Positions 34,900-42,734 of a DNA stretch of 64,000 nucleotides are shown here, one piece after another (position 1 is the first letter of the stretch; each line of letters starts with the position of its first letter). Below the pieces are notes generated by a model that worked only from the letters and a program-made list of their open reading frames with translations, was not told the DNA's origin and ran no database searches. Position numbers and translations under genes: made by a program. The stretch is from Luteibacter sp. 9135 (GTDB lineage Bacteria; Pseudomonadota; Gammaproteobacteria; Xanthomonadales; Rhodanobacteraceae), in the NCBI RefSeq assembly GCF_000745005.1, contig NZ_JQNB01000001.1:1791501-1855500 (forward strand). Direction: 5' to 3'.

Positions 34900-35382
34900 C
34901 TAGCTGAAGAGCAGTGCCAGCGCGGCCATGCCGAGCATGAGGAAGGACAGCACCGCCTTGGCGACGATGCCCAGCAGCATGCCGAACCACGTGCTGACGC
35001 CGACGTGCGCGGAGCGCAGCACGCTCTTGCCCGACCACAGCTCGCCCGCCACCGCACCCAGGAACGGCCCGAGCAGCAGGCCGGGCAGGCCGAAGAACAT
35101 GCCGATGGTGGTGCCGATCCCCGCGCCCCACAGGGCGCGCGGGCTGGCGCCGATCTTCTTTGCCCCCAGCGAGGCCGAGATGAAGTCCAGCGCGATGCCG
35201 ACCGCACCGACAATGCCGATGGCCAGCAGCCAGCCCCAGCCCAGGTGCCGGTATTCGTCCACGGCGGCCGCGAGCCAGATGCCGCCGAAGATCATCGGGA
35301 TGCCGGGCAGCATCGGCAGGATGGCCCCGGCGATGCCGCCGACGATCAGGGCCGCGGCCAGCAGGTAGAGAAAGAGGTCCAT
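34900..35382 (-). CDS. DUF456 family membrane protein
   Basis: 160 residues with about four transmembrane helices and many Gly residues. The repeated GGIAGAILPMLPGIPMIFGGIWLAA and GLPGLLLGPFLGAVAGEL loops are the DUF456 signature. Function is unknown. Its ATG shares a base with the TGA of the lipoprotein gene upstream (TGATG), so the two are translationally coupled. Confidence 0.88.
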   Translation of the reverse strand: MDLFLYLLAAALIVGGIAGAILPMLPGIPMIFGGIWLAAAVDEYRHLGWGWLLAIGIVGAVGIALDFISASLGAKKIGASPRALWGAGIGTTIGMFFGLPGLLLGPFLGAVAGELWSGKSVLRSAHVGVSTWFGMLLGIVAKAVLSFLMLGMAALALLFS

Positions 35383-36152
35383 CAGTGGAAGGCCTCGCGG
35401 TACTCGGGTTTGAGAAAGGCGCGGAACGCCTCGCTGGGCACGTCCACGGCCTGCGGGCCTGCGGCGTAGGGCGCTACCTGGTAGGGCGGGAAGATGAAGG
35501 TCAGGCCATGCACCTTGTCGTCCGGGCCGGTGAGCAGCCCGAACACGCGGTAGTGGTCCTTGCCCGGCGTGGTGCCTTCATCGATCTGCCGGCTGTCCGA
35601 GGACAGCGGATCGTCCTGGTCGTCCAGCGCGGTCAGCAGCTGGCGACGTGCCTCGGTGGCGAAGGCGCCCTCGGCCGCGTGCGCATCGGCGAACAGCTCG
35701 ACGATGCCGACGACGCGCTGCTTGCGCAGGTCGTAGGTGAAGCTGTCGACGATCGGCGCGGGGTGCGCGCCGCCGGTGAAGGCGGAGCCGTCCACCTGCA
35801 CGTTGATGAAGCGATCCGTGTGCGATGCCACGGCGATGTCCAGGTTGAGGTCCCACGGCAATTCGCGGGCCTGCTCACGCGCGCCCGGCGCATCCAGGCT
35901 TTCCAGGAAGGCACGCCGCTGCCGGTCCACGTAGCGCTCCAGAATGGCACGCAACGGGGCGGCCTCGATCGGCAGCGCGGGCAGCTTCACTTCCACCGTA
36001 TAGAGGCCTTCCTCACCGGATTCGGTATCCTTGGCGGCGGTGGCCTTTGCGGAACGAGGCGTCTCCCCGCCGGTCGACGGATTCGCGTCGTCGTGGCATG
36101 CGCCCAGCATGCCGACGGCGAGAACCAGCGACAGGATGTGTCGCGACAACAT
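35382..36152 (-). CDS. Lipoprotein with DUF4163/DUF3298 (RsiV-like) domain
   Basis: 256 residues. A lipoprotein signal ends in LGAC (Cys about residue 19). The mature part has the DUF4163 strand pattern (YTVEVKLPALP), VDGSAFTGGAHPAP and the DUF3298 end IFPPYQVAPYAAGPQAVDVP. RsiV-like domains occur in anti-sigma factors and in lysozyme-binding lipoproteins; whether this one binds a ligand is unknown. ATG 36152 was chosen for the lipobox. The frame upstream to a TTG at 36251 overlaps the kinase gene. Confidence 0.85.
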   Translation of the reverse strand: MLSRHILSLVLAVGMLGACHDDANPSTGGETPRSAKATAAKDTESGEEGLYTVEVKLPALPIEAAPLRAILERYVDRQRRAFLESLDAPGAREQARELPWDLNLDIAVASHTDRFINVQVDGSAFTGGAHPAPIVDSFTYDLRKQRVVGIVELFADAHAAEGAFATEARRQLLTALDDQDDPLSSDSRQIDEGTTPGKDHYRVFGLLTGPDDKVHGLTFIFPPYQVAPYAAGPQAVDVPSEAFRAFLKPEYREAFH

Positions 36153-36235
36153 GGGGTGTCCTCTCCCTGCGAGAATCATCATCCTAGCGTAGCTGGCGCC
36201 CGGCGCAGAGCGCGTCAACGAATCGAAGGACCTGC

Positions 36236-36898
36236 GTGCCCGACGCGACAACCGAAAACGTGACCCTGCTCAAGGCCGACGAGCTCGGCCGCATCGAGCG
36301 CGTGGAGCGCGATGGCGTGGTGGTGATCCGCCGCGACATCGCCTCCGCACGCTGGTGGGCACGGAGCTTTGCACGCCGGGCGGCCGCGCGCGAGGCGCGC
36401 GCGCTGGCACGGCTGGAAGGCATCGACGGCGTGCCGCGCCTGCTGGCCTGGAACGGCCGGGTGCTGGAGCGCAGCTACATGGCCGGCCAGCCGATGCAGC
36501 AAGGACAGCCACGGGACCCGGCGTATTACCGCCAGGCCCTGCGCCTGCTCAGCGTGCTGCACCGTCGCGGCATCGTCCACAACGACCTGGCCAAGGAGCC
36601 GAACTGGCTACTGCGCGAGGACGGCACGCCGGGCCTGGTGGATTTCCAGATCGCCTGGACCCGCGGCCGCCGCGGTCGCCTGTTCCGCCTGCTGGCGCGG
36701 GAAGACCTGCGCCACCTGCTCAAGCACAAGCGCACCTACGCGCCCGATCGCCTCTCCGTTCGCCAGCAGGCGATCCTGTCCCGCCCGGCACCGCACTCCC
36801 GGTTGTGGCGGGCCACCGGCAAGCGGCTGTACAAGCTTATCGCGCGGCGGATCTTCGGCTACTGGGACAACGAGGGGCAGGGGCGCGTACGCCGCTGA
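36236..36898 (+). CDS. Small RIO/InaA-like kinase
   Basis: 220 residues, GTG start with GAAGGA about 6 nt upstream. The kinase core is short but complete around GIVHNDLAKEPNWLL (catalytic Asp117) and LVDFQIAW (metal Asp136), with DFQ replacing the DFG. The N-terminal lobe has VVIRRDIASARWWARSF as possible ATP-binding Lys region. The pattern fits the RIO1-like/lipopolysaccharide kinase InaA group. Target may be a lipid A or heptose hydroxyl or a protein; sequence does not decide. Divergent from the lipoprotein gene. Confidence 0.82.
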   Translation: MPDATTENVTLLKADELGRIERVERDGVVVIRRDIASARWWARSFARRAAAREARALARLEGIDGVPRLLAWNGRVLERSYMAGQPMQQGQPRDPAYYRQALRLLSVLHRRGIVHNDLAKEPNWLLREDGTPGLVDFQIAWTRGRRGRLFRLLAREDLRHLLKHKRTYAPDRLSVRQQAILSRPAPHSRLWRATGKRLYKLIARRIFGYWDNEGQGRVRR

Positions 36899-36901
36899 GG
36901 C

Positions 36902-37678
36902 CTACTTCTCGACGAAGGCGCGCTCGATGACGTAGTCGCCCGGCTCGCGGGTGCGCGGCGAGGCCTGGAAGCCTTCGCCGTCCAGCAGCACGCAGATATC
37001 GTCCAGCATGGACGGACTGCCGCAGAGCATGACGCGGTCCTCGGCCGGGTTGAGCTGGGGCAGGCCGGTGGCCCGGGCCAGCTCGCCGTCGGCGATGGCA
37101 TCGGTGATGCGTCCGCGGTTGCGGAAGTCCTCACGGGTGACCGTGGGGTAATAGATCAGCTTCTCGCGCACCAGGTCGCCCAGGTATTCGTGCTTCGGCA
37201 GCTCGTTCTCGATGTAGTCGGAGTAGGCCAGGTCGTTCACGTGACGCACGCCGTGGGCCAGGACGATGGTGTCGAAGCGGTCGTAGGTTTCCGGGTCGCG
37301 GATGATCGACATGAACGGGGCCAGCCCCGTGCCGGTGCCCAGCAGGTAGAGGCGCTTGCCCGGCTTGAGGTCGTTGAGCACCAGCGTGCCGGTGGGCTTG
37401 CGGCTGACGATCACCGGATCGCCCGGCTTCAGGTGCTGCAGCCGGGAGGTGAGCGGGCCGTCCTGCACCTTGATGCTGAAGAACTCCAGGTGCTCCTCGT
37501 AATGCGCGCTGGCGATGGAATAGGCGCGCATGAGCGGGCGCCCGTCCACTTCCAGGCCGATCATCACGAAATGCCCGCTCTCGAAGCGGAAGCCCGGATC
37601 GCGCGTGGTGCGGAAACTGAAAAGGGTGTCGTTCCAGTGATGCACGTCGATGACGTGCTCGGTCGCCAGTGCCACCAT
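36902..37678 (-). CDS. fpr: Ferredoxin/flavodoxin--NADP+ reductase
   Basis: 258 residues. FAD-binding RAYSIASAHY, NADP-binding GTGTGLAPFMSI and MLCGSPSMLDD near the C-terminus, ending YVIERAFVEK, which is the Fpr subclass ending. It moves electrons between NADPH and ferredoxin or flavodoxin in the cytosol and supports oxidative-stress defence. Convergent with the RIO-like kinase gene, 3 nt apart. Confidence 0.94.
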   Translation of the reverse strand: MVALATEHVIDVHHWNDTLFSFRTTRDPGFRFESGHFVMIGLEVDGRPLMRAYSIASAHYEEHLEFFSIKVQDGPLTSRLQHLKPGDPVIVSRKPTGTLVLNDLKPGKRLYLLGTGTGLAPFMSIIRDPETYDRFDTIVLAHGVRHVNDLAYSDYIENELPKHEYLGDLVREKLIYYPTVTREDFRNRGRITDAIADGELARATGLPQLNPAEDRVMLCGSPSMLDDICVLLDGEGFQASPRTREPGDYVIERAFVEK

Positions 37679-37852
37679 GGTGTGCTGAACCTCGGTAAAG
37701 ACGGAAGAAGGGTGTCCTGGCTGGGGAAGCGGCCACCGGGGCCGCGTTGCCTGGCGCGAGGCGCCTTACCCCACCTGTGGGCGCGCACCCGAACCTGCAA
37801 GGATACGGCATCCGCTAAGATGCCGGAACATCAGGCGACCCCAGGAACCACC

Positions 37853-38245
37853 GTGACCAAACCCGCCTATGCCGCCGGCCAGGCCTGGACCTACCGTGCC
37901 CGACCGGGCGAGGAAACCTCCCGCGTGGCCATCCGCCGGATCGATCAGGAGCCCGAGGACGGCGAGGTGTTCCACATCTCCATCCTCGGCGTGAAGCTGC
38001 GCAACCACCGCATCGAGGGCGGCGTGCAGCCGGCGATGAACCATGCCGCGGTGTCCCGCACCACGCTGGTGGCCAGCCTGCTCGAGCCGGACGGCACCGC
38101 CGACGCGGACGAGAGCTGGCGCGACGGCTATGCCGTCTGGCGCCAGGCCTACGACAACGGCGATGCCGGGGTGTTCGATCTCTCGATCCCGGAGATCCTG
38201 GGCTATATCGAGATGGTGGTGGCGGCCTCGGGCGAGTTGCGCTGA
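37853..38245 (+). CDS. Hypothetical cytosolic protein
   Basis: 130 residues from GTG 37853, preceded by AGGA at 37843-37846; an ATG at 37820 in the same frame would add 11 residues. The protein opens TKPAYAAGQAWTYRARPGEE, contains RIDQEPEDGEVFHISILGVK and ends EILGYIEMVVAASGEL. No signal peptide and no Cys. The pattern looks like a small beta-rich conserved hypothetical of xanthomonads; function unknown. Divergent from fpr. Confidence 0.75.
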   Translation: MTKPAYAAGQAWTYRARPGEETSRVAIRRIDQEPEDGEVFHISILGVKLRNHRIEGGVQPAMNHAAVSRTTLVASLLEPDGTADADESWRDGYAVWRQAYDNGDAGVFDLSIPEILGYIEMVVAASGELR

Positions 38246-38280
38246 CGGCGCCAGTGGCGCACCCGTAGCGGCGACGCGCC

Positions 38281-38346
38281 AAAAAAAAGAGCGCCCGGTT
38301 CCCCGGACACGGGCTGGGGAGTAGCCGGTGTCCGGGGAAAGGGGCG
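38281..38346 (-). terminator. Strong intrinsic terminator of the TonB-dependent receptor gene
   Basis: On the minus strand GCGCCC and CCCCGGACAC pair with GTGTCCGGGG and GGGCGC in a long two-part stem, followed by TCTTTTTTTT (A8 at 38281-38288 on the plus strand). It starts 24 nt after the stop codon. Confidence 0.88.
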
Positions 38347-38370
38347 CAAGCGTCACACAGGGATCAGGGT

Positions 38371-41300
38371 CTAGAAGTCGTAGCTCACCGCAAGACGGGC
38401 GTAGCGCGGGTCCTGCGTGTAGATCGGCACGCGGTAGATCGTGTTGAGCGTGCCCGGCGCGGAGTACTTGGTCGGATAGCGGTACGTCGGGCGTTGCTGG
38501 TTCAGAACGTTGAACACGTTGGCCGAGAATGCCAGGCGCTTGGCGGCCCACTCGGGGCGATAGGTCACGCCCATGTCCACCTGGAAGGTCCACGGCAGGC
38601 GGCCCTGCTTGCCCGGCGGCGACGGCTGCCCGTCGCAGTAGTGGTAGGCGCTGCCGTAGTGGGCCGGATCCGGGTCGTCACCGCCGAAGTAGCCCAGGCA
38701 CACTTCAGGCGCGCCGCTGGCGGCCTGCAGGTTGCCGGACAGCTGCCATTCCGGCGCGAACTGCCAGTAGCCGTAGGCCTTGAACACGTGCGGATGGTCG
38801 TTGCCCAGGTCGCCGTTGGCGTACTCCATGACGTACCGGTTGTCCCAGTCCATGCTGCCGGCGGCACCGGACTGGCGCGAATCGGTGCGTGCCTGGCCTT
38901 CGGTGTTGCCGTACGAGCGCGAGAACACATAGTCGAACTTGCCGTACCAGACACCGTCGAACTGATGTTCCGCGTACAGCTCCACGCTGTAATAACGGCG
39001 CTTGGTGGACGGCATGCCCATTTCCTTGCGGCTGAGCGGCACTTCGAACGCGTTGCCGCCACCATCCAGCAAGGTGAAGGTGTTGCCGTGGCCGCCGTTG
39101 ACCAGGTAGCAGCTGTTGGTCGAGCCGACGGTGTAGCCCAGCGCGTTGGCCTTGGCGGTGACCAGGTCGATGTCGCAGAAGTCGTCGATCACCGTGTTGA
39201 GCTTGCGCCAGGTCAGCTTGGAGCCGTAGGTCCAGTTTTCACCCAGCGTCTTGTCGAAGCCGAGGATGTACTCGTCCTGGTTCTCGGCCTTCAGGCCCTT
39301 GCCGGCCACCGTGCGTGGGTCCGGCGGGATGCCGTAGGAGTTGTTGCCCGAGACCACGCCGCTGAAGGGAGTGAGGCCCGTGGGCGTGCCGTCCACCGGA
39401 TTGATCCCGGCGTAGGTGTAGTACTGCTGCGTGGCCGTGTAACCGGCGGCGGCGCCGGTAGCGGGATTGAGCGGCAGGCCGAGGTAGTAGCGGCCGGCGT
39501 TGGCGTAGACCTTGAAGCTGCCGTCGCCATTCACGTCCCATGACGCGCCGATGCGTGGTGCCCACTGCGGACGGGTCTGCGTGATGAACGCCTGGCCTGA
39601 CGGGTTGTAGTCGGTGAACTGGTCGTTGCGCACGCCCAAGGACAGCAGCCAGCGATCGGTGATCTTCCACTTGTCCTCGATGTACTGGGCCCTCTGGTCC
39701 GAGCGCACGTTGGACAGGTTGATATTGATGTCGCGGTGCACGTAGTAACCGTCCTGTCCGTTCGGGAACAGGCCGGGCGCGGGCACAAAATTGCGCCCCG
39801 CATGGTTGTCGATGGGCGCCAAGGGGTCGGTGGTCTGGTCGTAGGTCCAGGAATAACCGGGACCCGGGCTGACCGTCCCGAAATCCAGCACCTGGGACTT
39901 GACGTTGTCGATACCCACCGAGAGGGTGTGGTCGCCCGCCACATACGTGACGTCGAAACGCAGGTTGTTCGTCTTGTTGCCGCGGTCGGGCGAACTGATG
40001 TCACCCACCTGGTTGTTCTGGATCAGGTTGCCGCCGTTGAGTGCCGGGTTCTGTGCGGCGGCGTTGTCCACGCGCGCCAGGTTCGGATCGTAGTCGCCCG
40101 GCTGCTCGTAGTTCTTCGAGGTCATCTTGCCGTACGTGGCGCTGACGGTCAGGTTGTCCGTCAGGTAGCCGGTGTACTTGGCGACCCAGAAATCGCCGCC
40201 GGTCTTGGTGTCGTTCACGGGGCCGATGGAGCCGGTGCGCGAGCGGTCCGCGTAGTTATAGGCATAGCGGGTGCCCGAGCCCTCGCGCTTGTCGCCGGCG
40301 CTGGTCAGTTCGAGGATGTTGCTCTCGTTGATGTTCCAGTCCAGCTTGGTGTACCAGCGCGGGTTGCTGTAGTTGTTGGTCGAGGCCGGCGTGCTGGTGC
40401 CCACGGAGTTGACGTTGCGGTAGCCCTGTTTCTCGAACTCACCGGCCACGAAGAAGAACAGCTTGTCCTTGATCAACGGGCCACCCGCATAAGCACTGAC
40501 CGTCGTCACCCATTTGTCGTTCTGGCTCTTGGGCTGGTAAAGGTCGCCCGCAGGTGCCGAGGCCGGCGTGCGCGCGTAATGCAGGTCCGGGCCGGAAGCG
40601 CGCGCCCAGTTGGGTTCCCACAGCACCTGCGCGCCGTAGTGCCACTCGTTGGTGCCGCGCTTGCCCACCTGGTTGATCACGCCGCCGTCGGAACGTCCGT
40701 ACTGCGCGCTGTAACCGCCGGTGTACACCTCCTGCTGGTCCACGGCGCCGTACGGCAGCTGCAGGCCACCCAGCGCGTTGAGCGGGTCGGTGGTGTTGAA
40801 GCCGTTGACGTAGTACGCGTTTTCGTTGGACGCGGCGCCGCCGAAGCTGGCCACCGAACGACCGGTGTCGCTCTGGAAGTTGGCGCCGTTATTGACCACG
40901 CCGGGGGCGAGTCGCGCGATGGCCTCGGCATTGCGGCCCAGCGGCAGCTTGGCCAGCTGCTCGGCAGTCACCACGGTGCGGGAGTCGACGGTGGTGACGT
41001 CGATGCTGGGCAGGGCTGTGCCGGTCACGGTGACACCGCCAAGGCTGGTCGCATCCGAGGCCGTGGCCGTCGCGGTGGCCGGCGCGTTGAACGACACGTC
41101 GCTGCTGGCGCCCACGCGAAGGGTCACGTCCTTGCGCGAGTCCACCGCCTTGCCGTCACGCATCAGCGTGACGGTGTAGGTGCCGAGCGGGATCTGGTTG
41201 ACCGCGTAGCGGCCGCGCGCATCCACGGGCACTTCCCGGCGGAAGCCGGTGCCGCTCTCGACCACCACGGTCTCGTTGGCGCCTGCGGGCACGCTGCCGT

Positions 41301-41406
41301 TGATGCTGCCGGTGGTGGACTGCGCGTAGGCGCCGGAGACGCCGCCCAGGCAGGTGCACACCGCCAGGGCGAGCGCGCTCCTGCGTAAGAAAAAGTGGTT
41401 CTTCAT
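38371..41406 (-). CDS. TonB-dependent receptor, Oar-like with N-terminal carboxypeptidase-regulatory domain
   Basis: 1011 residues with signal peptide (about 1-27, ending AYA-QS). Next comes a CarboxypepD_reg-like domain (about 30-110; GRYAVNQIPLGTYTVTLMRDG), then a plug domain (VTAEQLAKLPLGRNAEAIARL...) and the long barrel ending in RLAVSYDF. This is the Oar/OmpA-like TonB receptor class common in Lysobacterales, usually for peptides or large polymers. Several Cys in the barrel loops may form disulfides. A hairpin-rich leader lies upstream and a strong terminator downstream. Ligand unknown. Confidence 0.92.
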   Translation of the reverse strand: MKNHFFLRRSALALAVCTCLGGVSGAYAQSTTGSINGSVPAGANETVVVESGTGFRREVPVDARGRYAVNQIPLGTYTVTLMRDGKAVDSRKDVTLRVGASSDVSFNAPATATATASDATSLGGVTVTGTALPSIDVTTVDSRTVVTAEQLAKLPLGRNAEAIARLAPGVVNNGANFQSDTGRSVASFGGAASNENAYYVNGFNTTDPLNALGGLQLPYGAVDQQEVYTGGYSAQYGRSDGGVINQVGKRGTNEWHYGAQVLWEPNWARASGPDLHYARTPASAPAGDLYQPKSQNDKWVTTVSAYAGGPLIKDKLFFFVAGEFEKQGYRNVNSVGTSTPASTNNYSNPRWYTKLDWNINESNILELTSAGDKREGSGTRYAYNYADRSRTGSIGPVNDTKTGGDFWVAKYTGYLTDNLTVSATYGKMTSKNYEQPGDYDPNLARVDNAAAQNPALNGGNLIQNNQVGDISSPDRGNKTNNLRFDVTYVAGDHTLSVGIDNVKSQVLDFGTVSPGPGYSWTYDQTTDPLAPIDNHAGRNFVPAPGLFPNGQDGYYVHRDININLSNVRSDQRAQYIEDKWKITDRWLLSLGVRNDQFTDYNPSGQAFITQTRPQWAPRIGASWDVNGDGSFKVYANAGRYYLGLPLNPATGAAAGYTATQQYYTYAGINPVDGTPTGLTPFSGVVSGNNSYGIPPDPRTVAGKGLKAENQDEYILGFDKTLGENWTYGSKLTWRKLNTVIDDFCDIDLVTAKANALGYTVGSTNSCYLVNGGHGNTFTLLDGGGNAFEVPLSRKEMGMPSTKRRYYSVELYAEHQFDGVWYGKFDYVFSRSYGNTEGQARTDSRQSGAAGSMDWDNRYVMEYANGDLGNDHPHVFKAYGYWQFAPEWQLSGNLQAASGAPEVCLGYFGGDDPDPAHYGSAYHYCDGQPSPPGKQGRLPWTFQVDMGVTYRPEWAAKRLAFSANVFNVLNQQRPTYRYPTKYSAPGTLNTIYRVPIYTQDPRYARLAVSYDF

Positions 41407-41529
41407 GCTTTCCCCGAAATGATGCCTGTGATTTCCGACGGCGACACGGGGGCTCGCGACGATGGCAGGTCCCCCGACCGGTCGCTGCATCCGGAGCTGT
41501 AGGCCCCTCCCCGCACTCCGTCGCGACAT

Positions 41530-41582
41530 GCCCATTTATCACGATCCAAATGGGCTCTGGACGCAGATGTACATGAGCCCAT
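41530..41582 (-). promoter_or_regulatory. Interlocking inverted repeats upstream of the TonB-dependent receptor
   Basis: GCCCATTT (41530-41537) pairs with AAATGGGC (41548-41555), and ATGGGCTC (41550-41557) pairs with GAGCCCAT (41575-41582). The middle arm is shared, so the two hairpins exclude each other in a transcript, or the arms are tandem DNA sites. They lie 124-176 nt before the receptor ATG. The rest of the 395-nt gap (41407-41801) shows no gene. Confidence 0.4.
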
Positions 41583-41743
41583 GGGGTCTTGTCCAGATGC
41601 CGCGCAACATGCCGTGATGGCCGTCCAGCCGGCCAAACCATTTGACGCGTCGCAGCAGAAAACGATGTAACTATGGGTATTTGGGTAGTTTTATGCCATC
41701 GATATAACTTGCGAGGGCGGCGCAAAACCGTGATGTGAAGACG

Positions 41744-41763
41744 GACGAAAAAAGTTTTTCGTC
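41744..41763. promoter_or_regulatory. 20-bp palindrome GACGAAAAA-AG-TTTTTCGTC
   Basis: Perfect 9-bp arms with a 2-nt centre, ending 38 nt before the exonuclease III start. Both flanking genes point away, so a terminator role is unlikely and an operator is more plausible. Confidence 0.4.
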
Positions 41764-41801
41764 ACCCGGCTTCCACCCTCGGTTCCCCACATTTCTCACG
41801 C

Positions 41802-42626
41802 ATGAAGATCGCGACCTTCAACGTCAACGGTATCCGCTCGCGCCTGCCGCACCTGCTTGAGTGGCTTGGCAAGGAAAGCCCGGACATCGTGTGCCTGCAG
41901 GAACTGAAGGCCACGGACAAGACCTTTCCCGTGGATGCGATCAACGAAGCGGGCTATGGTGCCCTGTGGGCGGGCCAGACCGCCTGGAACGGCGTGGCCA
42001 TCCTCGCCCGTGGTGCTGACCCGGTGGAAAGCCGACGGGGCCTGCCGGGCGACACGCGCGACGTGCAAAGCCGCTACCTTGAGGCTGCCGTGCACGGCGT
42101 GCTGGTGGGCTGTCTTTATCTGCCCAATGGCAATCCGCAGCCGGGTCCCAAGTTCGACTACAAGCTGGCCTGGTTCGAGCGATTCATCCGTCATGCCGAC
42201 GGCCTGCTTGCCACGGGCCATCCGGTTGTTCTCGCGGGTGACTATAACGTCGTGCCCACGGATGCCGACATCTACGATCCCACGCACTGGCGACGCGACG
42301 CCCTGATGCAGCCCGAAAGCCGCGAGGCCTTCCATCGCCTGCTCGAGCAGGGCTGGACGGACGCGGTACGCCACACGCATCCGGACGAGACGATCTATAC
42401 CTTCTGGGATTACTTCCGCCAGCACTGGCCGCGTGATCGCGGCCTGCGCATCGACCATCTTCTCCTGTCCCCGGATCTGGCGGCTCGCCTCATGGGATCG
42501 GGCGTGGACCGATGGGTAAGGGACCTGCCCAAGGCCAGCGACCATGCCCCGGTGTGGGCGGAGTGGTCGACCCGGGCGCCGAGGAAACGGGCGGCCCGGA
42601 AGACAGCGACGAAGCGGAATACGTAA
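41802..42626 (+). CDS. xth: Exodeoxyribonuclease III
   Basis: 274 residues of the EEP/AP-endonuclease family. Conserved sites: MKIATFNVNGIRSRLPHLL, CLQELKATD (metal Glu), WNGVAILAR, GDYNVVPTDADIYDP and SDHAPVWAEW (catalytic Asp-His). It cleaves abasic sites and degrades dsDNA 3'-5' in base-excision repair. The C-terminal RAPRKRAARKTATKRNT tail is basic and extends a little past E. coli Xth. No terminator seen before the next gene, 108 nt on. Confidence 0.94.
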   Translation: MKIATFNVNGIRSRLPHLLEWLGKESPDIVCLQELKATDKTFPVDAINEAGYGALWAGQTAWNGVAILARGADPVESRRGLPGDTRDVQSRYLEAAVHGVLVGCLYLPNGNPQPGPKFDYKLAWFERFIRHADGLLATGHPVVLAGDYNVVPTDADIYDPTHWRRDALMQPESREAFHRLLEQGWTDAVRHTHPDETIYTFWDYFRQHWPRDRGLRIDHLLLSPDLAARLMGSGVDRWVRDLPKASDHAPVWAEWSTRAPRKRAARKTATKRNT

Positions 42627-42734
42627 GTGCCGACCTATTCGTGTTCACGAAGGTGAATTCGCAACCCGCACTTGCCAGCGGCGTCCAAGACCCTAGACTA
42701 GGCCGCCAATGGGGAAGTCGCAGGTTCAGCTGGC

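Noticed and set aside
34827..35213. Extended N-terminus of the DUF885 gene
   Set aside because: The extension overlaps DUF456 in a different frame on the same strand and lacks a plausible leader, while 34826 gives a clean signal peptide.
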